NCBI GenBank assembly: GCA_944989445.1
Contig: CALYLW010001007.1
Location: forward strand, 124,001 to 188,000
Length of the DNA stretch: 64,000 bases
Source: Ampullaceana balthica
Lineage: Eukaryota; Mollusca; Gastropoda; Lymnaeidae
Direction of reading: 5' to 3'
Position 1 is the stretch's first letter; the number at the start of each line of letters is the position of its first letter. The notes beneath the pieces are model-generated. The model saw nothing but the letters and a program-made list of their open reading frames with translations, was not told where the DNA came from and made no database searches. The position numbers and the translations under genes are program-made. Shown one piece after another: positions 11,922 to 23,900 of this stretch.

Positions 11922-14900
11922 GTATGAAAATGATTTTACGACTCTTAAAACTTCACTTATAATTGCTTTTTACGACTTTTGTCAATAAAAATAATTAGAC
12001 TTTGACTTACGGTTCTATCTCGCATAATGTCTGTCCTTTCTGTTTAAATAGCTTGTAGTTTCGTAACCAGAATTATTAAAACATATGAAATTAATTGGAC
12101 TAAAAAAATCTTGTAACTGAAGTTTCAACGAACAAAAGCTTACTCCAATTTTTCCCCCATATAATTTAACATCAGCTAACAATTTTCATGTGAAAAAACT
12201 TCTGTTTTTAATAAGATGTCTATCATCTATAAAAGAATTGCTTTCATGCAAATTTACGACAATGAATTAAATTGAACTATTTTCATTTGTTGATTAAATC
12301 TGATTTAAAACTATTTGTTAAAATGTTTCTATTTACTAAACACGAATGATTTGTTTTCTCTTTTAAATATCAAGGTTGGGGAGGTGAGTAATTGTTATAT
12401 AGTATTATATTGTTATAGAGTTTTACAGTATATTGTTATAGAGTATTACTGTATATTGTTATATAGAGTATTACAGTATATTGTTATATAGAGTATTACA
12501 GTATATTGTTATAGAGTATTATTTGACTTGTTCTGTACACTCTCATGGTGGATGTCCACGTCAATATTAGGCTTATAGTGAATGTTTTTGTCTATGTGGA
12601 CGTCCGTAATGAGGCCACGCACCTAGGCGGGAGGGGTCCACACATTTGTGACGATGCGTGACGTGGGGGAGGGGGGAGTTTGAGAAATGTGACGTCACAT
12701 CAAAACTCGCAACTTTAAATTTAAGTTCCACTTAAATATTTGATTTCTTACATTTATTTTATGGCGTTTTGCATGGCTTCACGCGTGTTACGATATTAGA
12801 GTGCAACCTTACACACTAAATACGTACTTAAAATTAAACAAAAGTTATTTGAAACATGCTCTTTTTCAAATAGAAAATACAGCCTTTATGGTGGGGGGGG
12901 GGCGCAAACCTTTGTGACGTCATATTGGGGGGGGGTAAGTTTTTGTGGCGACGCGTGTCGAGGGGGGAGGGGGAGTGAAAAATCGGCCAAAATCGCGTGA
13001 CTTCCTTTATGGACGGGCCCTATCTTGTAGTGACGTTTCTTGTTATGTTATGGTGAATGTTGTTATCAGTGTTATTGTCAATGTCCTTGGTTGTGTTGTA
13101 GTGAATTACCTTGTTAAAGTTATAGTAATCGCTCGCTTAGTCCCGTCCCTGAATTACCATGTTAAAGTTATAGTAATCGCTCGCTTAGTCCCGTCCCTGA
13201 ATTACCTTGTTAAAGTTATAGTAATCGCTCGCTTAGTCCCGTCCCTGAATTACCTTGTTAAAGTTATAGTAATCGCTCGCTTAGTCCCGTCCCTGAATTA
13301 CCTTGTTAAAGTTATAGTAATCGCTCGCTTAGTCCCGTCCCTGAATTACCTTGTTAAAGTTATAGTAATCGCTCGCTTAGTCCCGTCCCTGAATTACCTT
13401 GTTAAAGTTATAGTAATCGCTCGCTTAGTCCCGTCCCTGAATTACCTTGTTAAAGTTATAGTAATCGCTCGCTTAGTCCCGTCCCTGAATTACCTTGTTA
13501 AAGTTATAGTAATCGCTCGCTTAGTCCCGTCCCTGAATTACCATGTTAAAGTTATAGTAATCGCTCGCTTAGTCCCGTCCCTGAATTACCTTGTTAAAGT
13601 TATAGTAATCGCTCGCTTAGTCCCGTCCCTGAATTACCATGTTAAAGTTATAGTAATCGCTCGCTTAGTCCCGTCCCTGAATTACCATGTTAAAGTTATA
13701 GTAATCGCTCGCTTAGTCCCGTCCCTGAATTACCTTGTTAAAGTTATAGTAATCGCTCGCTTAGTCCCGTCCCTGAATTACCTTGTTAAAGTTATAGTAA
13801 TCGCTCGCTTAGTCCCGTCCCTGAATTACCTTGTTAAAGTTATAGTAATCGCTCGCTTAGTCCCGTCCCTGAATTACCTTGTTAAAGTTATAGTAATCGC
13901 TCGCTTAGTCCCGTCCCTGAATTACCTGTAAAGTTTAGATCGCTCGCTAGTCCCGTCCCTGAATTACCTTGTTAAAGTTATAGTAATCGCTCGCTTAGTC
14001 CCGTCCCTGAATTACCTTGTTAAAGTTATAGTAATCGCTCGCTTAGTCCCGTCCCTGAATTACCTTGTTAAAGTTATAGTAATCGCTCGCTTAGTCCCGT
14101 CCCTGAATTACCTTGTTAAAGTTATAGTAATCGCTCGCTTAGTCCCGTCCCTGAATTACCTTGTTAAAGTTATAGTAATCGCTCGCTTAGTCCCGTCCCT
14201 GAATTACCTTGTTAAAGTTATAGTAATCGCTCGCTTAGTCCCGTCCCTGAATTACCTTGTTAAAGTTATAGTAATCGCTCGCTTAGTCCCGTCCCTGAAT
14301 TACCTTGTTAAAGTTATAGTAATCGCTCGCTTAGTCCCGTCCCTGAATTACCTTGTTAAAGTTATAGTAATCGCTCGCTTAGTCCCGTCCCTGAATTACC
14401 TTGTTAAAGTTATAGTAATCGCTCGCTTAGTCCCGTCCCTGAATTACCTTGTTAAAGTTATAGTAATCGCTCGCTTAGTCCCGTCCCTGAATTACCTTGT
14501 TAAAGTTATAGTAATCGCTCGCTTAGTCCCGTCCCTGAATTACCTTGTTAAAGTTATAGTAATCGCTCGCTTAGTCCCGTCCCTGAATTACCTTGTTAAA
14601 GTTATAGTAATCGCTCGCTTAGTCCCGTCCCTGAATTACCTTGTTAAAGTTATAGTAATCGCTCGCTTAGTCCCGTCCCTGAATTACCTTGTTAAAGTTA
14701 TAGTAATCGCTCGCTTAGTCCCGTCCCTGAATTACCTTGTTAAAGTTATAGTAATCGCTCGCTTAGTCCCGTCCCTGAATTACCTTGTTAAAGTTATAGT
14801 AATCGCTCGCTTAGTCCCGTCCCTGAATTACCTTGTTAAAGTTATAGTAATCGCTCGCTTAGTCCCGTCCCTGAATTACCTTGTTAAAGTTATAGTAATC

Positions 14901-17900
14901 GCTCGCTTAGTCCCGTCCCTGAATTACCTTGTTAAAGTTATAGTAATCGCTCGCTTAGTCCCGTCCCTGAATTACCTTGTTAAAGTTATAGTAATCGCTC
15001 GCTTAGTCCCGTCCCTGAATTACCTTGTTAAAGTTATAGTAATCGCTCGCTTAGTCCCGTCCCTGAATTACCTTGTTAAAGTTATAGTAATCGCTCGCTT
15101 AGTCCCGTCCCTGAATTACCTTGTTAAAGTTATAGTAATCGCTCGCTTAGTCCCGTCCCTGAATTACCTTGTTAAAGTTATAGTAATCGCTCGCTTAGTC
15201 CCGTCCCTGAATTACCTTGTTAAAGTTATAGTAATCGCTCGCTTAGTCCCGTCCCTGAATTACCTTGTTAAAGTTATAGTAATCGCTCGCTTAGTCCCGT
15301 CCCTGAATTACCTTGTTAAAGTTTAGTAATCGCTCGCTTAGCCCGTCCCTGAATTACCTTGTTAAAGTTATAGTAATCGCTCGCTTAGTCCCGTCCCTGA
15401 ATTACCTTGTTAAAGTTATAGTAATCGCTCGCTTAGTCCCGTCCCTGAATTACCTTGTTAAAGTTATAGTAATCGCTCGCTTAGTCCCGTCCCTGAATTA
15501 CCTTGTTAAAGTTATAGTAATCGCTCGCTTAGTCCCGTCCCTGAATTACCTTGTTAAAGTTATAGTAATCGCTCGCTTAGTCCCGTCCCTGAATTACCTT
15601 GTTAAAGTTATAGTAATCGCTCGCTTAGTCCCGTCCCTGAATTACCTTGTTAAAGTTATAGTAATCGCTCGCTTAGTCCCGTCCCTGAATTACCTTGTTA
15701 AAGTTATAGTAATCGCTCGCTTAGTCCCGTCCCTGAATTACCTTGTTAAAGTTATAGTAATCGCTCGCTTAGTCCCGTCCCTGAATTACCTTGTTAAAGT
15801 TATAGTAATCGCTCGCTTAGTCCCGTCCCTGAATTACCTTGTTAAAGTTATAGTAATCGCTCGCTTAGTCCCGTCCCTGAATTACCTTGTTAAAGTTATA
15901 GTAATCGCTCGCTTAGTCCCGTCCCTGAATTACCTTGTTAAAGTTATAGTAATCGCTCGCTTAGTCCCGTCCCTGAATTACCATGTTAAAGTTATAGTAA
16001 TCGCTCGCTTAGTCCCGTCCCTGAATTACCTTGTTAAAGTTATAGTAATCGCTCGCTTAGTCCCGTCCCTGAATTACCTTGTTAAAGTAATAGTAATCGC
16101 TCGCTTAGTCCCGTCCCTGAATTACCTTGTTAAAGTTATAGTAATCGCTCGCTTAGTCCCGTCCCTGAATTACCTTGTTAAAGTTATAGTAATCGCTCGC
16201 TTAGTCCCGTCCCTGAATTACCTTGTTAAAGTTATAGTAATCGCTCGCTTAGTCCCGTCCCTGAATTACCTTGTTAAAGTTATAGTAATCGCTCGCTTAG
16301 TCCCGTCCCTGAATTACCTTGTTAAAGTTATAGTAATCGCTCGCTTAGTCCCGTCCCTGAATTACCATGTTAAAATTATAGTAATTACTCGCGTAGTCCC
16401 GTCCGTCTATATTGCGTTAAAGTGAATATTCTTGTCAATGTTATTGCAATCGTTTCAGTGAACTTGGTGTAAATATTCATGTAAAATTCATAATGCAATT
16501 CCAGAGACTGTTATAGTAAACAAATAACATACCATTACCACGTGCAACAGAAGTTTACCCTTGTATGAATTCCCTGTTTATGTTTATAAACGCCAGATTC
16601 TAGATGTCAGATTATAAACGCCAGATTCTAGATGTCAGATTATAAACGCCAGATTCTAGATGTCAGATTATAAACGCCAGATTCTAGATGTCAGATTATA
16701 AACGCCAGATTCTAGATGTCACATTATAAACGCCAGATTCTAGATGTCACATTATAAATGCCAGATTCTAGATGTCCGATTATTCTCCTCAACGATTATT
16801 ATGAAGGATGCAATCAAGTTCTCTTCCGTTTTCCTTTGATTATTGTCGAACACTTATTCCATTTTACATTCACAGACATCCGATTCGGTCTATCTTTACC
16901 CCAACTTACCCCCACCCCGCCACCTTCCCCTCTACCGATTTCCTGGAAGTCTTCCTTCCTATGACCACCACCCACCCTCCCCCCTCAGAGTCAGTACTCA
17001 AGTGAAAAAAAACGTTCTCGCCACACAAGTGAAGACAGTTTTAATGAATATCCGGCAAATTAATTAGATTAACCGCTCTCATTGGAAACGAGGAGTCGTG
17101 ACCCCCTATTAACATTAATCCTGCGTCAGTCGGAGACCCCCAGGGGGCGGTAGTCTGTGAAGGAGGGGTGGGGGTGGGGTGGGCCTGCAAAGAGTAGGTC
17201 ATGTTTGTTTGATGTTCATTCGATGATAGTTGGATGAGAATTCAGCGTTTGTTTTTAATGTTCAGTTAATTCAATAGTTTTTTTTAAATTTCCAGTCAAT
17301 TTAATATAGGTTAGATGTCCAGTCAATATAATATTGGTTTGATGTTCAGTCAATATTGGTTTCATATTTAGTCAATGTAATATTGGTTTGATGTTCAGTC
17401 AATATTGGTTTGATGTTCAGTCAATTTAATATTGGTTTGATGTTCAGTCAATATTGGTTTCATGTTTAGTCAATGTAATATTGGTTTGATGTTCAGTCAA
17501 TATTGGTTTGATGTTCAGTCAATTTAATATTGGTTTGATGTTCAGTCAATATTGGTTTCATGTTTAGTCAATGTAATATTGGTTTGATGTTCAGTCAATA
17601 TTGGTTTGATGTTCAGTCAATTTAATATTGGTTTGATGTTCAGTCAATATTGGTTTCATGTTTAGTCAATGTAATATTGGTTTGATGTTCAGTCAATATT
17701 GGTTTGATGTTAAGTCAATTTAATATTGGTTTGATGTTCAGTCAATATTGGTTTCATGTTTAGTCAATGTAATATTGGTTTGATGTTCAGTCAATATTGG
17801 TTTGATGTTCAGTCAATTTAATATTGGTTTGATATACATTCAGTGTTTGATGTTCATCCATAGATGATAGAAAAAATGTTTTAATGTGTTTAGCTATGGT

Positions 17901-20900
17901 TGTGTAAGGGGAAACGCTGCGTGAATTAAAGAGACTATTACTATTACTTACTATTACTATTAACTTTGAAATGTGATATGGGCATGAATCCAGAAACACT
18001 TCTGAACACGCAACCCCCAAAAATAAGGTAAATTTATAATATTTAAAAAAAACAGGGTATTAGTAGGCCTGACAAGACGTAACACAACAGAGAACGTTTC
18101 GGCAAAGAGCCTTCCTCAACGGACAAATAGTACACACATGAAACGAATAACACGAAATAATAATAAATAAATAGAAGTAAAAAAAAAGATTTTTAAAAAC
18201 CACGTTTTTATCAGCGGACTAAAAAGAAGAAAATAATTTAAAACTTATTAGTTCAAGTACTTCGATTTAATATGACTAAAAACGTGGGGCGGGCGCTTAT
18301 GAGGTTTAACATATGCGGTTCACTCATTCTCTCACTTATAGATCTCTCTTTAGCCTTCTAAATTAGAAATCTTTAATTTTTATACCAAACACCCACCCCA
18401 CGTTTTTAGTCATATTAAATCGAAGTACTTGAACTTACAAGTTTTAAATTATTTTCTTCTTTTTAGTCCACTTCTAAAAACGTGGTTTTTAAAAATCTTT
18501 TTTTTACTTCTATTTATTTTATTCTTTTAGTCCACTTATAACAACCTGGTTTTTTAAAATATTTTTTTACCTCTATTTATTTTACCAAACACCTCACAAG
18601 CGCCCGCCCAACGTTTTAAAAACATTCTGTTGTGGTCACGTTGCGAACTCACCGATGTCAACAAAAGCCGACGGTACAGATGCTTTTATATAAGACTATA
18701 GATAAACTTAAAAGTTCAATAATTTAATAACGGTACATTTGATCGATCTGAAATTTTGATACAATGCATTGTCATCCAAGATCTATCTGTGGTAAAATCT
18801 TGGACAAACAATGCCCAACGAAAGCGAGTTAATAAAAACGTAGTAAAAAACAATTAGCTGCGGTGAAAAATAAGCCGTGTTTATTTCATTTTGACAATTT
18901 CAAACTCAACAACTGCATATTCAATTTTTAAAATATGTTTCTTTTAAATTAAAAATAAATACTGTATTATTATTATTATTATTTTATGTATGTTATGGCG
19001 AACTTAAATATGAAAAAACTATATATGTACCCGCGCTTTTTGCAGCGGGAGTGTACTGCCCTATCAGGTTGAATACGTAGTTGAAAATAAGCCATTAACT
19101 ATATGTTAAGTATATAAGTGTATGCGACGATTTAAGTTCGGCCGTCCGGTTATAATATAACTAAATGTTGTGCTTACTCTTTGGAATGCAACTTTCAGTT
19201 GCTCAGAAATATACTTATGAAAAATGTAATTCTCTAATTCTGAGACAATTTTACCTAATAATAAATGGAGCTTTGAAACGTAACAAACGATTTGAAAAGG
19301 GCATTAATTTAATTTAAAATCCTGCAAACAAACATTTCTCATTGCTATAGATTCAACGTATCAAGAGATATCATTCGCAATGAAACTCATGTTTTTAATA
19401 CGCTGATAGAACTTAAAGGAAGAAGGTAAAATGAATCAATAAAAAACGAAATTAAAATACAACAAACCTATTTTTATATTTTTTTCACGTTAGTCCCTTT
19501 CATCAAAATGGTTCCATTTAGCGATGGATTCCAAAATCTATATGGTGCTGTTTCACCATGGCATTCAATTCTTTGTTGATTTCCGTTTTCAGATAAGACA
19601 TTATATTTTGTAAATTATATCATTAAGCCAACTTTTTCTCTATCCAGGCTCCCTTTTTTTCCCTGTTTTTTTTTCTTCTAGAAATTAGATAGTTTATTTG
19701 CCAAGTATATTTAATATTAATCTATTCGCTTGAAAACGTATGTAAAACGAAGATTTACATTTTTTGGAAAAAAATATATTTTGGTATCCTGGAAAGAAAG
19801 GAGTTGACATATATTCAATTCCCATTGAGGTAAAAATTCAAATTAGTTATCAGGTTCATGGGGGCACGGTGGTCGAGTGGCATGCGCGCTCGGCTGGCGT
19901 ACCGATGGTCACGGGTACGTCCCTAGGACGTCCCTGAGTTCACCCAGCTCCGAGTGGGTACCTAACATTAGTTAGGGAAATAAAGGCGGCTGGGTAATGC
20001 GTGGAACCCTTATAGCCGAGGCTTGTGAACGTTGCATCACTTGCCAACAGACCGGCATGGTCTGTGGACGCATTAATCTTCTGTATAGAAGGAGCGTATG
20101 TATAGATAAGACAAGATGTTAACTTTAGTTAAGTATAGATATAGCCATTGATCCAGTAGTCAAATATTATGCTGTAACATAAGAAAAGACCATTTTTACT
20201 CAACATTACTTTTAGTTCAGAGTTCAGTAGTGCTTAATTTTTTTTTAGTATGAGTCTGAAAATTTACTGACTTTTATTCAAGTATTTTATTTAGTATAGA
20301 AAAGGGGCATTAAATGAAGTTAATCTAGAGAAATTTTTTAAAAAATGTTAAGAAAGTCTCTCATTCTTTATAAACTTTAAACACACTTTTTTAGAGTGGA
20401 TATATTTTTATAATGTTATGTACATATATCAGAAATTTTAAAAATTATTATAAGAAAAAAAAATTCAACTTTTAATTTTCATTACTAATGTGTTGATTTC
20501 ACTTAGAGAATTGCTTTTCTCATGATACTCACTTACAATTTTAAGGGTACTAAATAAAGTTAACTGCCAGTTTTTAAAAAATTGACCACAACTGCCGTCA
20601 CGTAAAAAACTTATTTTATTTATAAACCCACATCGTTAAACTATTCAAAGTAATGAAATATTTGTAACCGCAGGTATAAGTTAAGGAGCTGCGCTCCCAC
20701 CTTCTCTCTAAAAGGCAATAGCTGCTTATACTAAAGAGCTAATAAAGTAAATTATAAATGTTGTAAATGTAATGAAGTTTCCAAAATAATTTTAAGAAAC
20801 TAACTCAGTCTTATTTAAAAATCTTGCAATAAAATTTGCGCACCGTTTTTAGTCAATGAAAGTTAATTTAAAGGCGGGCGCTTAAAATGAAGTCTTGTAA

Positions 20901-23900
20901 TAAAGTACTGCTTAAAAAAAACTTGTATACTTTTTGATAGTCTTTATTAATTAGTGTTTCAATATATTATGGAAATGATATATAATTCTTTCATATATTT
21001 GTCTCTATTCTATGTTATACGATTTAAATTTACGGCTTTTATGTAATAGGTATAAATTTTAAAAAGGAATTCAATTATGTTTTGGATCATGTTTCCCGAT
21101 GGGACATCATATTTTGTAAATTATATTTCAAACACCAGATTTAGTTTCTGAAAAATAAATAAATCATTTACGAAATTGAAAAAAAAGACGATAGGTTTGA
21201 CTAAAAATCTATTTTTAAAATGGCTTTTGTTATTCCGCTACAGCGTAATGACCATGGCACATTCAATTCTCCGCCCAACTTAATTAATTGCTTTTAGGTT
21301 CACTTGTATTGAGTTTAAATACTTCAATATACTTCTGTTTATAAGTCCTGTAGAAAGGTTTAAATTGTAAAATTATTTAGCTTATGTAATAAAAAAAACC
21401 ACAGCATTGGTCCTAGGCTTTTATATGCATGTTATGATCATTGATGATTAACTTTAATAAGTAAATTTAAGGGAATGAGCAAGTAAAATAAGCAAGAAAA
21501 ATTAATAAAGAACACGCAACAAATTTTAAGAAAAACAAAACGTTTAAGTCCTCTAAATTACGATAAGCTTTTCTGACTTGGGCAATTTCTTTCCACATAA
21601 AATTCCCTCACATGATTAGTATTTGTTTAAATTAAAATTTGAGTTATTAGAAACAACATAATAAAACTCTTAATTTAAAAATAAATACCTTGCATCGTGT
21701 GACAAATGTCATAAAATAGTTTTAACCCATCTATAATATAACGATTTTGTATAAAAGGCCACTGTTTTGTACCGTAAGGCCAAACTAAATATGAATGTTT
21801 ATAATAAAATTACACAGCTCAATTTAAGATGCGTACACCAAATGTGCGCACCGTAATTTGACAATAAAAGATTTTTGAAAGCGCACAGCTCAAACTAAAG
21901 TATTGGAAAAAATACCACACCAAAATGAACTCGTTTTGAATGTCCGCATGAAGCTGTTCAATATCAAAATGAGAATTTATTTTGTCTTTATTTGGCTCTA
22001 CATTTTCTGATTATGGGCCCCCTTACCCTAGGGGTGGTCACCTGGGGTTGAAACATAGCCTATGACCTGTCTCGGGTCAAATGAGAGTCCCCATGCAAAA
22101 TTTCAGCATCCTGGGTCCAACGGTGTGGATTTCCATTGGTAACAAACAAACACACAAACTTTCATCTTTATATATTAGATTATATATATTAGATTATATA
22201 TATTAGATTATATATATTAGATTATATATATTAGATTATATATATTAGATTATATATATTAGATTATATATATTAGATTATATATATTAGATTATATATA
22301 TTAGATTATATATATTAGATTATATATATTAGATTATATATATTAGATTATATATATTAGATTATATATATTAGATTATATATATTAGCTATTTAGTGGT
22401 ATTCGTGCATGTGTCATATATATATGGCATCTGTCCTATATATATGGCATCTGTCCTATATATATGGCATATGTCCGTCTACGAAAGACGATAGATTTAT
22501 CTTTATTATTTGCAGCTCTTGGTGTGGCTGATGAGACCAATCCTTGAGTGGCAGTCTCTTCTGCATGTCACACACACGAAAGCAGTGGGCAGTGTTGTCT
22601 GGCCTTTCTCCTCGCTCTTTTTTCAACTGATTCTGCCCTAGTTTGCTCCTCTGCTCTTAGTGATCCTTCTTTCACTATAGCCCGCCACATGGACCTATCC
22701 TCTGCCAGGTTTTCCCAGTTTTGTATATCAATGTTGGCTACTTTCATGTCTCTCCTGCATATGTCCATGTATCTGAGACATGCCGACCAACCGACCTTTT
22801 CCCTGTCGCCAGCTCGCTGTAAAGCACATCCTTGGGTATGCGACCACTTTGCATCCTCTTGACGTGTCCAAGCCAACGGAGGCGTCTTTGGCTTAATATG
22901 GCTGGAATGCTAGCTCATGCTTGCTTGAGCCAGGACCTCTGTGTTGGGGACTTTCTCTTGCCTTTGATGTCTAGGATGCGGCGCAGGCATCTGAGGTGGA
23001 GCTATTTAGCCTTCTTGCATGCCTGGTATAGGTGGTCCAAGACTCGCATCCATAGAGGAGTGTGCTCAGTACGCAGGCCTGGTATACATGCAGCTTAGTC
23101 CTTGCTGTGAGTTTGGCATTGGACCAGACTCTTTTGTAAATTCTAGCCATAACAGTTGCTGCCTTCCCTATCCTACTGCTTATCTCATCTTCCAGTGAGA
23201 GGGTGCTCGAGATGTTTGATCCCAGATATGTAAAACTGTCAACAACATCCAGGTTGCAGTCGTCAATGGTGATAGTCGGGAGAGTAGGCAGCATCCTGTG
23301 CCATAATGTTGGTTTTCTTTATGCTTATGGTCAGGCCAAACTCTTTGCAGGCAGCGGAGAAGCTGGATACAAGGTTCTGCAGGCCGTCTGCTGTGTGGGA
23401 TATTAAGGCGGCATCGTCTGCAAATAAGAGCTCGCGCAGCAAAATCTTCCTTATTTTGGTCTTGGCTCTAAGTCGGGCAATATTGAATAATTGTGAGTGA
23501 GTGTCTATAATTGTCCTATAGACACTCACTTAAAATATCAACGATGTACATCTGCCTAAGGAGAACAAATTTTAATCGCTAAAATTTTTAGATTACATTG
23601 ATTGCAAGCAGGTGCGTAGCTATGGATTTGTAGGCAAAGGGAGACTTTCTAATTTGGACCTCCCTCCCCCTCCCCTAGCTACGCCACCGATTGCAAGAAT
23701 ATTAAACAACGATCTTTTCATCACAACATCTCGCAGCGCCATCTATTCAACAAATCATTTTAAAAATTAAAATAATTCCTTTAAGAAAGCGAATGTTTAA
23801 AATGTTACTTTTTTACCCCGCCGATAAGCAATGAGGTTCAGCTAAAAACACCGATATATTTGGGTAGGATTTTTTTCCCCATACATATGTCTGACTTAAT

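Noticed and set aside
13103..16405. CRISPR-like array
   Set aside because: No unique spacers; units are contiguous and the genome is eukaryotic.
12945..16425. Open frames of 328 and 370 codons repeating [16 protein letters not shown]
   Set aside because: They exist only because the 48-bp unit is a multiple of three and lacks stops; no unique protein part, splice context or codon bias supports translation.
22548..23098. Plus-strand frames of 88-104 codons
   Set aside because: Opposite-strand shadows of the LINE reverse transcriptase remnant.
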